A stretch of DNA of 13,804 nt from JBDKTK01 sp039680225 (lineage in GTDB: Bacteria; Desulfobacterota; Syntrophia; Syntrophales; UBA4778): NCBI GenBank assembly GCA_039680225.1, contig JBDKTK010000092.1, positions 1 to 13,804 on the forward strand, written 5' to 3'. The notes under the pieces were generated by a model that saw only the letters and a program-made list of their open reading frames with translations, made no database searches and was not told the DNA's origin. This document shows, in pieces, positions 1-7,233 of this stretch (position 1 is its first letter; each line of letters begins with the position of its first letter). A program made the position numbers and the translations under genes.

Positions 1-1108
1 CTTTCGCTCCTGGATGGTTATCCTGCCAGTCGCCGGGAGCATCAATTATCTGTTTTCCCTTCAGCCATTTCAGCGCTGCATGGATTTTGGGGCCGGCGAC
101 AGGGTCGCCTTCCTCCTGAAGCGCCAGGCAGGCGAGCGCGGTGTCCCAGACCGGGGACATGCACGGCTGGCAATAAGCGGAACTTCCGCTGTCGAGGACG
201 AGGTCCTTCAAGGCCTGCTTCGTCTGCAGGCGGTATGGGTGGCCCGGCGGGAACCCGAGCAATTGCAGGGACTCGTGGGCGTTTACCATGGCGGGGAATA
301 TAGCTCCCAACCCGTCATGGCCGTTGATCCTTTGCGTAATCCAGTCCGAGGCTTTTTTCAGGGCGTATTCCCTGATCGCCTTCGGGATGAAAGGCTCGAT
401 GGAACGGCCGGCCTTGTCGAGGGCGAGAAAGAAATGGTTCAGGGGAGAGCGGATGGGGAAGTAGTTTTTCTCCTCTTCAGGAGGGACTGTGAACAGTTCG
501 CGCACGTCAACATTCCTCGGGTTTTTCGCCCGTGGTTTGATGCTGCACAAAACGGTCAGAGGCACCATGACCGTCCTGGACCAGTATGACACCTTCCGGA
601 TATGGAACGGGAACCAGTTGGGCATGAGGATGATTTCGACGGGTATGAAAGGCGTGCCCCGCCAGGGCAACTGGCCGAAGAGCGCCAGGGTGATCCGGGT
701 GAAAACGTTGCTGCGGGCCGCCCCGCCGTAGTCGAGGATGGCTTTCCTGGCCCTGGCCATGTGCGGATCATCGGGGCTGTCCCCCGCCAGTTTCAGGGCG
801 TAATAGACCTTGACGGTGCAGCTGATGTCGAATCTGCCCCCGTGGAACAGCGGCCATCCGCCATGGCCCGCCTGGCGCTCCCGGAGGTAAACCGCCATCT
901 TCCCCTCCAGCTCCGGGTCTATTTCGTCCATGAAATGCATCATCAGGATGTATTCGGCCGGGATGGTGCAATCGGCTTCCAGGGGAAAGCACCAGCACCC
1001 GTCCGGCCGTTGAAGGGAAAGGAGGGCTTCGCGCGCCCTGCTTACGGCTGAATCAAGTTCCCTGTCAAAGGTCGATAATGCCTCGGCAGTATCTTCTGCT
1101 TTCTTCAT
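1..1108 (-). CDS. shc: Squalene-hopene cyclase, N-terminal 369 residues (3' end beyond window)
   Basis: Known role of the family: one-step cyclisation of squalene to hopene/hopanol by a monotopic inner-membrane enzyme, the entry to hopanoids. Seen: reading leftwards from the ATG at 1108, the frame stays open to base 1. Residues about 80-108 form a QW-type repeat (GHGGWPLFHGGRFD). Residues 135-185 hold the stretch FTRITLALFGQLPWRG then MPNWFPFHIRKVSYWSRTV, highly typical of this family. GLGAIFPAMVNA (266-277) and CMSPVWDTALA (316-326) match the region just before the active site. The catalytic DxDD acid motif should lie a few residues past the window edge, so catalysis cannot be verified here. 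A G-rich Shine-Dalgarno-like run sits about 8 bases before the start. The gene lies downstream of hpnJ on the same strand with its own candidate promoter. Full proteins are usually 630-720 residues, so about half is present. Confidence 0.95.
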   Translation of the reverse strand, partial: MKKAEDTAEALSTFDRELDSAVSRAREALLSLQRPDGCWCFPLEADCTIPAEYILMMHFMDEIDPELEGKMAVYLRERQAGHGGWPLFHGGRFDISCTVKVYYALKLAGDSPDDPHMARARKAILDYGGAARSNVFTRITLALFGQLPWRGTPFIPVEIILMPNWFPFHIRKVSYWSRTVMVPLTVLCSIKPRAKNPRNVDVRELFTVPPEEEKNYFPIRSPLNHFFLALDKAGRSIEPFIPKAIREYALKKASDWITQRINGHDGLGAIFPAMVNAHESLQLLGFPPGHPYRLQTKQALKDLVLDSGSSAYCQPCMSPVWDTALACLALQEEGDPVAGPKIHAALKWLKGKQIIDAPGDWQDNHPGAK

Positions 1109-1153
1109 AGTCGAGATCCCCCCGGCTGTTCAGCAAAATATACCTTCTGAAAA

Positions 1154-1181
1154 AGGTTAGCATTCCCATTGCCGCTGTCAA
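1154..1181 (-). promoter_or_regulatory. Candidate sigma70-type promoter for shc
   Basis: On the minus strand a perfect -35 hexamer TTGACA (1176-1181) is followed after 16 bases by TAACCT (1154-1159), which matches the TATAAT consensus at three of six positions. Initiation would fall near 1147, giving a leader of about 40 bases before the shc ATG at 1108. The surrounding 1130-1200 stretch is more AT-rich than the flanking genes. This is a consensus match only; no transcript evidence. Confidence 0.45.
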
Positions 1182-1258
1182 TCAGAACTATTGTAAATAA
1201 ACCGGAGTTAAAGGCGCAGAAGCAAAATCACGTCCTGTATGGCGGTGGCATGTATATT

Positions 1259-1316
1259 GCCGGGCGTCACACTCGGTTTTACCCGGCATGGCATGGACAT
1301 GCCGTTTAAGAACGGC
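1259..1316. repeat. Cluster of three inverted repeats between hpnJ and shc
   Basis: Three perfect short inverted repeats lie side by side 25-82 bases past the hpnJ stop: GCCGGG/CCCGGC (1259-1264 with 1282-1287), GGCATG/CATGCC with a 2-base centre (1290-1303), and GCCGTT/AACGGC with a 4-base loop (1301-1316). GGCATG also occurs once more at 1285-1290. None is followed by a clear T-run on the minus strand, so a classical intrinsic terminator is not demonstrated. A termination, RNA-processing or regulator-binding role is possible. Confidence 0.4.
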
Positions 1317-1340
1317 TTTAACCCGGCGCCCGCCGCTGTT

Positions 1341-2771
1341 TCAGGCATCGAACCCGCGGATATTTTCCCTGGTCCGGGCCCGGAATTTCAAAAATTCCTT
1401 TCCCTCCTGAACGAGCCTCCTCCGGTCATCGCTGTGCCAGAGAGCGCGGGTGATGATTCTGAATACGATCCGGGGGCGGAAATAGTAACGGCCGTAAAAG
1501 TCATATATTGCCCCGGCGATTTCCTTCCGTGACAATCCGGGGTATTCGATATTGGGCAATTGATGTCCTTGAGAATCCGCCATATCTGCCCTTGTCAGGT
1601 ACCCGTTTTCCACGAGGTAATCATAAAAGCGGGTGCCCGGGAACGGATGGGATATGGAAACCTGTATTGTGTCGGGATCAAGTTCCATCGCAAAATTGAT
1701 GGTCTTCTCGATGGTTTCCTTTGTCTCACCCGGATGCCCCACCTGGAAGTCTCCATGAACGGCGAAACCAAGGCGCCGGCAGTTTTTCATAAATTCCCGC
1801 GACTGCTCGACCGTTGCTCCTTTTTTAATATTTTTCAGGATTGCAGGATCGCCGGATTCAAAACCGGCCACAAGCAGGCGGCATCCCGCTGACCGCATCT
1901 CCCGCAATGTTTCATAATCAGTATTGACCCGGGCATTGCATGACCAGGTGAAATGCATGGGTCTGAAAGCGCGGCACAGTTCCAGAGTCCTCTGCCTGTT
2001 CCAGGCAAAGGTATCGTCATCGAAAAATATTTCCCTTGCGTCCGGGAAAAGCTCCATTGCCCTTTTGACTTCGGAAGCCACACTGGAAACTGAGCGCGTC
2101 CTCAACCGGTGCCCGCTCATTGTCTGCGGCCAGAGGCAGAAAGTGCAGAGGGCCGGGCATCCGCGTGATGTGTAGAAGGAGACATAGGGGTGCCTGAGGA
2201 AGGGTATATTGTATTTTTTAAAATCGAGATCTCGCTTGTATATTTCCACGACGAAAGGGAGAGAATCCAAATCCTCCAGAAGGGGGCGGTCGGGATTGTG
2301 GATAATACCGGCGCCTTTCCGGAAACTGATGCCGGGAATCTCTTCAAGGCTCTTTCCCGAGGCAATTTCCGCAACAGCATGGTCAAATTCTTTCCTGACC
2401 ACAACGTCAATTGCCGGGCTTGCCCGGAGACTTTTTTCCGGCAGGACTGAGACATGCGGTCCGACGAAGGCCGTTTTAAGCCCGGGATTGGCGGCCTTCA
2501 TCATCTCCGCCAGCCTGACGTCGTTTGCAAACCCGGCCGTGCTTGTGAATATTACGGCAAGTTCAAAGTCCCCGGAAATACGGACCGTCTCTTGCGGTGT
2601 TACACCGTGGGATGGTGCGTCAAGGAGTCTGCTTTGCCGGATGAGGCCGGCCGGATAAGCCAGCCATGTCGGATACCAGAAAGTTGTTATCTCGCGAGTG
2701 GCCGGGTAGCGTGCGCCCGCGCCTCCGTCGAAACCCTCAAAAGAAGGCGGGTTGAGCAAAAGGGTCTTCAT
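1341..2771 (-). CDS. hpnJ: Hopanoid cobalamin-domain radical SAM enzyme HpnJ (cyclitol-ether side chain)
   Basis: 476 residues. Known: HpnJ is genetically required for bacteriohopanetetrol cyclitol ether, acting on the aminosugar-type side chain made with HpnI and HpnK; it is thought to contract the sugar ring to an aminocyclopentitol. Seen: the N-terminus MKTLLLNPPSFEGFDGGAG is characteristic of HpnJ; residues about 1-145 form a Rossmann-like B12-binding-type domain; the radical SAM cluster motif CxxxCxxC is at C205, C209, C212 in SRGCPALCTFC; FFDDDTF and GFESGD follow in the barrel. A start at 2771 is chosen because GGAG lies 8 bases upstream and the homologous region begins there. The same frame is open 348 bases further upstream, but that extension has no recognisable protein character. 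The gene is divergent from ispH and upstream of shc. hpnI, hpnK and hpnG are not in the window. Confidence 0.92.
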   Translation of the reverse strand: MKTLLLNPPSFEGFDGGAGARYPATREITTFWYPTWLAYPAGLIRQSRLLDAPSHGVTPQETVRISGDFELAVIFTSTAGFANDVRLAEMMKAANPGLKTAFVGPHVSVLPEKSLRASPAIDVVVRKEFDHAVAEIASGKSLEEIPGISFRKGAGIIHNPDRPLLEDLDSLPFVVEIYKRDLDFKKYNIPFLRHPYVSFYTSRGCPALCTFCLWPQTMSGHRLRTRSVSSVASEVKRAMELFPDAREIFFDDDTFAWNRQRTLELCRAFRPMHFTWSCNARVNTDYETLREMRSAGCRLLVAGFESGDPAILKNIKKGATVEQSREFMKNCRRLGFAVHGDFQVGHPGETKETIEKTINFAMELDPDTIQVSISHPFPGTRFYDYLVENGYLTRADMADSQGHQLPNIEYPGLSRKEIAGAIYDFYGRYYFRPRIVFRIITRALWHSDDRRRLVQEGKEFLKFRARTRENIRGFDA

Positions 2772-3292
2772 CCGGGGAACTCCAAAATTCTTGAAACCGG
2801 GATTCCGCTTAGGCGCGAGACTCCCGGCCGCCCTCAAGGGCATGAAACTTGTTTTCCGTATACTACAGGGGAGATGACCTCCCTGGTAATTCGGCATTTT
2901 CTTAAAGTCGGTTTCGAAAAAACGCATATGCAGGGAGGCGTTTCTCTGAGAGGCCTGCAAATTCTTCAGCACGCGGCTGAAGGCTGCCTTATCCTGTGCG
3001 GCTCCGCGCTGATTCAGATGAGTATCGTTGCCCCGGCTGACGGGGCGCCGGGAAAATCCCGCGACTGTTTGAACGTAAGCTTGAAATTTTTTTTCGCAGC
3101 GTGTAACCTTCATATTCAATTGATCCCATATTTCCGAATACGTTCATTCTCCTGAGCTCATCGCCATCGGGCCCCCTTCCGGGAATTTCTGCAAACTTGG
3201 ACATTGCCCCTTTCCCTGTTTCTGCAATCAATGCTCGCCGATATTCCGTTGCAGCAGGATAAACGCTGGTACGCTGATACGGGGGACAGGCA
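2772..3292. other. 521-bp divergent intergenic region between hpnJ and ispH
   Basis: No gene is supported here. Open frames exist on both strands, but their translations look like random sequence and none has a good ribosome site joined to a family-like start. The region must hold the promoters for hpnJ (leftward) and the ispH operon (rightward), though I see no strong consensus for either. The most notable structure is a pair of GC-rich hairpins at 3030-3061, followed by an eight-T run at 3087-3094. Confidence 0.6.
3030..3061 (+). repeat. Two adjacent GC-rich hairpins in the ispH upstream region
   Basis: GCCCC (3030-3034) pairs with GGGGC (3042-3046) around a 7-base loop. CGGGA (3049-3053) pairs with TCCCG (3057-3061) around an AAA loop. 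They stand 232 bases before the ispH start. A run of eight T lies 25 bases beyond the second stem, too far for a textbook terminator. They could be part of a structured leader, or chance in GC-rich DNA. Confidence 0.35.
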
Positions 3293-4315
3293 ATGCAAGT
3301 CATGCTGGCCCAGCCGCGCGGTTTTTGTTCCGGGGCGATCAGGGCGATCAGGATTGTCGAGAAGGCGCTCGCCAAATACGGGAGGCCCGTTTACGTCCTC
3401 CATGAAATCGTGCACAACCCCCATGTGGTCGAGAACCTCAGGGGCAGGGGAGCGCAGTTCGTCGAATCCCTCGAAGAAATACCCGAAAACGCGATCGTGG
3501 TCTTCAGCGCGCACGGGGTGTCGAACGCCGTGGAAACCGCCGCGGAGGCCCGCGGCCTGCGGGTTATAGACGCCACCTGCCCCCTGATCACGCGCATCCA
3601 CGCCAAGGTCCGGCAGCTGAGCCGCCAGGGGTACGAAATCGTGATTGTCGGCCATTGCGGCCATCCCGAGATAGAAGGCATCCGCGGGAGGATAGAAGGC
3701 CCCGCCTACGTCCTTTCGAAAATATCGGAAATACCGGAATTGCACGTCGCGAACCCCGACCGCGTGGCGTATGTCACCCAGACCACGTTAAGCATGGAGG
3801 ACACCCGCCACATCATCGAGGCCCTGAAAAAGAAATTCAACATCAAGGGCCCCGATTCCAGCAACATCTGTTACGCAACGCAGGCCCGCCAGAGCAGCGT
3901 GAGGCAGCTCACCGCACGCTCCGACCTGCTGCTGGTCATCGGGGCGCGCAACAGCTCGAATTCCAACCGGCTGCGCGAGATCGGGGAATTCAGCATGATA
4001 CCCTCGTACCTGATCGAGAATGTGGACGACCTCAGGCCCGAATGGTTCACTCCCGACTCCAGGGTGGGGATAACCGCAGCGGCTTCGGCGCCCGAGGAGA
4101 TTGTGCAGGACGTCCTTGAGCGGCTCCGGAGATTCCAGCCGTGCACCGTAACGGAGATGGGCGGCGGCGTGGACAAGCTCATTTCCGCCCGCCCGGACTT
4201 CCAGCCGGACTTCCAGCCCGAGGGCCGGGACTTCCGGCCGGACTTGCAGCCGGACTTTCAGCCGGACCTTCAGAACCGTCCTCCGGCTGAAGAGCTGTCC
4301 CGGGCGGAGGATTGA
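3293..4315 (+). CDS. ispH: 4-hydroxy-3-methylbut-2-enyl diphosphate reductase (IspH/LytB) with repeat-bearing C-terminal tail
   Basis: 340 residues. Known: a cytosolic [4Fe-4S] reductase that makes IPP and DMAPP from HMBPP, the last MEP-pathway step. Seen: three cluster cysteines in their usual contexts, C12 in PRGFCSG, C96 in DATCPL and C193 in NICYATQ; active-site histidines in HEIVHNPHV (H41) and GHCGHPE (H124); SSNSNRL (about 221-227) for diphosphate binding. The catalytic core ends near residue 282. The remaining ~58 residues are an extension, including PD(F/L)Q repeats at 301-327. Family members usually have 280-320 residues, so the tail is extra. The ATG at 3293 has a G-rich site 6 bases upstream and puts C12 at its expected position. 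The stop lies one base before hpnH, so the two are almost certainly cotranscribed, which ties isoprenoid supply to hopanoid tailoring. Confidence 0.95.
   Translation: MQVMLAQPRGFCSGAIRAIRIVEKALAKYGRPVYVLHEIVHNPHVVENLRGRGAQFVESLEEIPENAIVVFSAHGVSNAVETAAEARGLRVIDATCPLITRIHAKVRQLSRQGYEIVIVGHCGHPEIEGIRGRIEGPAYVLSKISEIPELHVANPDRVAYVTQTTLSMEDTRHIIEALKKKFNIKGPDSSNICYATQARQSSVRQLTARSDLLLVIGARNSSNSNRLREIGEFSMIPSYLIENVDDLRPEWFTPDSRVGITAAASAPEEIVQDVLERLRRFQPCTVTEMGGGVDKLISARPDFQPDFQPEGRDFRPDLQPDFQPDLQNRPPAEELSRAED
4193..4273 (+). repeat. 12-bp tandem repeat inside the ispH 3' end
   Basis: An 81-base in-frame block is built from variants of the 12-mer CCGGACTTCCAG. It encodes PDFQ, PDFQ, PEG, RDFR, PDLQ, PDFQ, PDLQ: six four-residue units with one 3-residue interruption. 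All units differ by whole codons, so the frame is kept. Such a tract can expand or contract by slippage without breaking the protein. Confidence 0.85.
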
Positions 4316-4316
4316 T

Positions 4317-5345
4317 ATGGCAATTCCGCTGATCCAGAAATACCGGATTGCGCAATACATCTTCCGGCAGAGGAAGAGCGGGGAAAAGCGCTATCCGCTG
4401 GTGCTGATGCTCGAGCCCCTTTTCCGGTGCAACCTCAGCTGTTCGGGCTGCGGAAAGATAAATTACCCCGACGAGATCCTGGACCGGAGGCTCGGCGTGG
4501 GCGAATGCCTCGGGGCCGCCGAGGAATGCGGAGCGCCTGTCGTTTCAGTTGCCGGGGGGGAAACGCTGATCCACCGGGAGATGCCGCAGATCACAGCCGG
4601 CCTTGTGGCCCGGAAAAGGTTCGTCTACCTCTGCACGAACGGGGTCCTCCTCAAGTCGTGCCTGGGCGATTATGAGCCTTCCCCCTACCTGACCTTCTCC
4701 GTCCACCTGGACGGACACAGGGAAATCCACGACGGCCTGGCGGGCCGTCCCGGGGTCTTCGATTCGGCTGTCGAAGCCGTCCGGCTGCTGAAAAAGAAAG
4801 GTTTCCGTTTTATCGTGAACTGCACGATCTACAACCGGATGGACGCACAGAGCATCGCGGCTTTTTTTGATTACATCAATTCCCTCGGCGCCGAGGGGAT
4901 CACGCTTTCGCCGGGATATGATTTCAACGGCAGCGCGCGCAAGGGGCTTTTTCTGGGAAGGCAGGCCGGGGCCGAGCTCATAAAAAGCGTCTTGAGAAAG
5001 GGCAGGGGGAGGAAATGGAGATTCAACCATTCCAGCCTCTTCCTCGACTTTCTGGCCGGGAACAGGAATTACCAGTGCACCCCCTGGGGCACCGTGACGC
5101 GCAACGTCCTGGGCTGGCAGAGGCCCTGCTACCTTTTCGCGGACAGCTACGCCGGAAGCTACCGGGAGCTGATGGACAACACCGAATGGGGCCGCTACGG
5201 GCCGGACCGCAACGCGCACTGCGCCAACTGCATGCTGCACAGCGGGTTCGAGGCGTCAGCCGTGGACGATGCGATCGACCACCCCTTCAAGGCGCTGTTC
5301 GTTTACCTGCGCGGGCCGGGCGCTTCCCGGGCGCTGTTCCACTGA
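4317..5345 (+). CDS. hpnH: Adenosylhopane synthase HpnH (radical SAM)
   Basis: 342 residues. Known: HpnH adds the 5'-deoxyadenosyl radical to diploptene to form adenosylhopane, the first step to C35 bacteriohopanepolyols. Seen: the radical SAM motif at C38, C42, C45 in FRCNLSCSGCGKINYP, then a GGE motif at 80-82 (AGGETLIH), a barrel with FSVHLDG (127-133), and the C-terminal HpnH-specific region with QCTPWG (C254), RPCYL (C271) and HCANCM (C302, C305). As I recall the family, that last motif continues HCGYE; here it reads HSGFE, with Ser at 309. The usual GGEPL is also GGETL. The ATG lies one base after the ispH stop, with a GGAGG site inside the end of ispH, suggesting translational coupling. 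The next gene starts 11 bases after the stop. Confidence 0.95.
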   Translation: MAIPLIQKYRIAQYIFRQRKSGEKRYPLVLMLEPLFRCNLSCSGCGKINYPDEILDRRLGVGECLGAAEECGAPVVSVAGGETLIHREMPQITAGLVARKRFVYLCTNGVLLKSCLGDYEPSPYLTFSVHLDGHREIHDGLAGRPGVFDSAVEAVRLLKKKGFRFIVNCTIYNRMDAQSIAAFFDYINSLGAEGITLSPGYDFNGSARKGLFLGRQAGAELIKSVLRKGRGRKWRFNHSSLFLDFLAGNRNYQCTPWGTVTRNVLGWQRPCYLFADSYAGSYRELMDNTEWGRYGPDRNAHCANCMLHSGFEASAVDDAIDHPFKALFVYLRGPGASRALFH

Positions 5346-5356
5346 GGGAGGTTCTC

Positions 5357-6013
5357 ATGAGAAAGGCAAACAGGATTGTCGCGTCTTGCTTTTTCCTCTG
5401 CCTTTGCCTGCTCGCGAGCGGGACCGCATGGGCGGCGGAGGAAACGCCCATGGCAAGGGTCAAAGCCATCCTGGACGAAGTCATGGCCGTCCAGAACGAC
5501 CAGCAACTCCAGGGCCAGGAGAACCGGGGCCGGCGCCGGGCCCTGATCAAGAAGACCATCGGGCAGAACTTCTATTTCGAGGACATGGCCCGCGAGTCCC
5601 TCGGCCCTCATTGGGAAAAATTGAACGCCGCCCAGAGGAAGGAATTCATCGGCGTGTTCCAGGACCTGTTCCAGGACTCCTATACCAAGCTGGTCCTGGA
5701 CTTTTTGAAGAAGGAAAAGATCCTCTACCAGAAAGAGGAAGTGAAGGACGGCCAGGCGACAGTGAACACCACCATCGCCAGGATGAACGAAAATATTCCT
5801 GTTGACTACTCCCTGGTTTTGGCGCAGGGGAAATGGCTCGTCAGGGATGTGGCTATCGACAAGGTGAGCATCGTCCGCAATTACCAGAAATCATTCTCCC
5901 GAACCATCCAGCGCGAATCCTATAAGTCCCTCCTCCAGAAAATGCGCCGGCAGCAGAAAGCCATCGAGAAGCCGTCCGCAGGAACCGGGCCGGCCGGGAG
6001 AAAACAGCAATAG
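5357..6013 (+). CDS. hpnM: Hopanoid-associated periplasmic MlaC/Ttg2D-like protein HpnM
   Basis: 218 residues. Known: the MlaC family carries phospholipids across the periplasm, and the HpnM branch occurs in hopanoid loci and is thought to help move hopanoids. Seen: a Sec signal peptide with hydrophobic core (about 8-22) and a likely AWA/AEE cleavage after residue 26; ARVKAILDEV and a long helical region follow; FEDMARESLGPHWEKL and EFIGVFQDLFQDSY are typical of the family, as is the WLVRDVAIDKVSIVRNYQ segment near 175-192. The C-terminal ~25 residues are basic, Gln-rich and probably unstructured. The start at 5357 is preferred over an open frame running further upstream, because GGGAGG lies 6 bases before it and it begins the signal peptide. 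It sits 11 bases after hpnH in the same operon. Confidence 0.92.
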   Translation: MRKANRIVASCFFLCLCLLASGTAWAAEETPMARVKAILDEVMAVQNDQQLQGQENRGRRRALIKKTIGQNFYFEDMARESLGPHWEKLNAAQRKEFIGVFQDLFQDSYTKLVLDFLKKEKILYQKEEVKDGQATVNTTIARMNENIPVDYSLVLAQGKWLVRDVAIDKVSIVRNYQKSFSRTIQRESYKSLLQKMRRQQKAIEKPSAGTGPAGRKQQ

Positions 6014-6021
6014 CGGTTTTT

Positions 6022-6052
6022 GACCGGGGTTTATTTTTTGTTCCGGTTTTTT
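6022..6052 (+). terminator. Weak terminator- or attenuator-like hairpin after hpnM
   Basis: ACCGG (6023-6027) pairs with CCGGT (6043-6047) around a 15-base T-rich loop, extended by a possible G-T pair. The stem runs straight into a T-run (6047-6052). It lies 9 bases past the hpnM stop. The stem is short and the loop long, so at most partial termination is expected, with read-through into the next gene. Confidence 0.3.
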
Positions 6053-6132
6053 CGCGCCCCTTGCCGGGCCGCGGGCCGGGCTTGCCCCGCCCGATTTTGA
6101 ACAAGCATAATGTCCGCCGGGGGCGGAAGACC

Positions 6133-7161
6133 ATGAAGAAATTTCATTGCGGCGCAATCGCCTTCGGCTTGCTGCTGCTCGGTTTCCTGGTATGGGAGAC
6201 AGGCCTGGACGCCCTGTGGCGCGAGGTCATGCTGCTGGGTCTCGGCCTGGTCCCGTTCACTCTGATAGAGGGAATAGTATTCTTTTTCCATACGATCGGG
6301 TTCCGGTACTGCCTTTCGCCGCGGCTGCGCGCGATTCCTTTTCACAAGCTCTTTGGCATATTCCTGTCGGGCCATGCCGTTAATTATTTCACTCCCACCG
6401 CGACGATCGGGGGGGAGGTGGTCAAGGCGGTCCTGCTGACGTCGAACGGCAGCGCCGCAGCGGACCGGAATGGCACCGATGCGGCAACCGGCGTTATCAT
6501 CGGGAAGCTCTCTTACGCGCTGACACAGTTCGGCTATGCATTCATCGGGTCGATAATAATCCTCTCGAAGATACATCTGCCCTCGGTCGGCTTCAAGCTG
6601 ATGTTCGCGAGCAGCGCCGTTGTCGGCGCCGGCATAATAGGGTTCCTGCTCGTCCAGAAATACGGCAAGCTCGGCGCGATCCTGAGATGGCTGGCCGGCC
6701 GCAATATCGGCGGCAGGATGCTGAAAAAGGGGGCCGCGTACATTTCCGGGGTGGACAGGTCGCTGGCCGATTTCTACCGCGACCGTCCCCTGGACCTGTT
6801 CCTGTCCATTTTCTGGCATGCCGTCGGCATGTCGTTCAGCATCGTCAAGGCATGGTATTTCCTTTACCTGCTCTCCGACGGCGATCTGGCGATGGCGGCC
6901 GGCGTGTGGTTCCTCGGGACGTGGCTGGACCTCATAACTTTTCCAATCCCGCTGGAAATCGGAGTCCAGGAGAGCATCCGCGTTATCGTCTTCACGGCCC
7001 TGGGATTCACGATGGCCATGGGCCTCACGTACGGACTGGCGCTGCGGATCGAACAGATATTCTGGGCGATAGCGGGGTTCGCCGCTTATGCCGCCCTTGC
7101 AAGGTCCGGCCGCGCCCGGGAGCAGAAGGTGCTGATCGCGGAAACAGCCGAAGAGCCATAG
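6133..7161 (+). CDS. hpnL: HpnL-like polytopic membrane protein (lysylphosphatidylglycerol synthase TM-region / UPF0104 family)
   Basis: 342 residues. Known: this family of integral membrane proteins is related to the flippase part of lysylphosphatidylglycerol synthase; HpnL is the member repeatedly found in hopanoid clusters, with no proven activity. Seen: about seven to eight hydrophobic segments (near 7-20, 32-56, 72-86, 127-145, 155-174, 222-247, 253-272, 283-302 and 305-322), with the family signatures NYFTPTATIGGEVVKA (84-99) and PIPLEIGVQESIRV (271-284). ATG 6133 is preferred over a TTG start at 6061, because it has GGCGGAAG just upstream and the family N-terminus begins there. The gap from hpnM is 119 bases, the longest inside the operon. 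The hpnL assignment rests on context plus family resemblance, so a related paralogue is possible. Confidence 0.8.
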   Translation: MKKFHCGAIAFGLLLLGFLVWETGLDALWREVMLLGLGLVPFTLIEGIVFFFHTIGFRYCLSPRLRAIPFHKLFGIFLSGHAVNYFTPTATIGGEVVKAVLLTSNGSAAADRNGTDAATGVIIGKLSYALTQFGYAFIGSIIILSKIHLPSVGFKLMFASSAVVGAGIIGFLLVQKYGKLGAILRWLAGRNIGGRMLKKGAAYISGVDRSLADFYRDRPLDLFLSIFWHAVGMSFSIVKAWYFLYLLSDGDLAMAAGVWFLGTWLDLITFPIPLEIGVQESIRVIVFTALGFTMAMGLTYGLALRIEQIFWAIAGFAAYAALARSGRAREQKVLIAETAEEP

Positions 7162-7233
7162 TTTGGAAGACAGGCATTCGGTCCTGATTTTATAAACTGC
7201 AGAATTCAGGCAACAGGCAGAGGAGAATTTGCA

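Noticed and set aside
14..1051. Plus-strand open frames covering the shc region (14-589 and 602-1051).
   Set aside because: The minus strand encodes an unmistakable squalene-hopene cyclase through the whole interval; the plus frames are shadows.
3021..3080. Cobalamin-riboswitch-like core (segment CCCGCGACTGT after a hairpin) upstream of ispH.
   Set aside because: The B12 box (AGTCAGGAGACC-like), the GCCACTG segment and the GGGAAG stem are missing, and the downstream gene is not a B12 gene. Treated as chance similarity.
2772..3119. In-frame upstream extension of hpnJ (116 extra residues to an ATG at 3119).
   Set aside because: The extension has no HpnJ-like or low-complexity character, while the internal ATG at 2771 has a good ribosome site and begins exactly where the family does.
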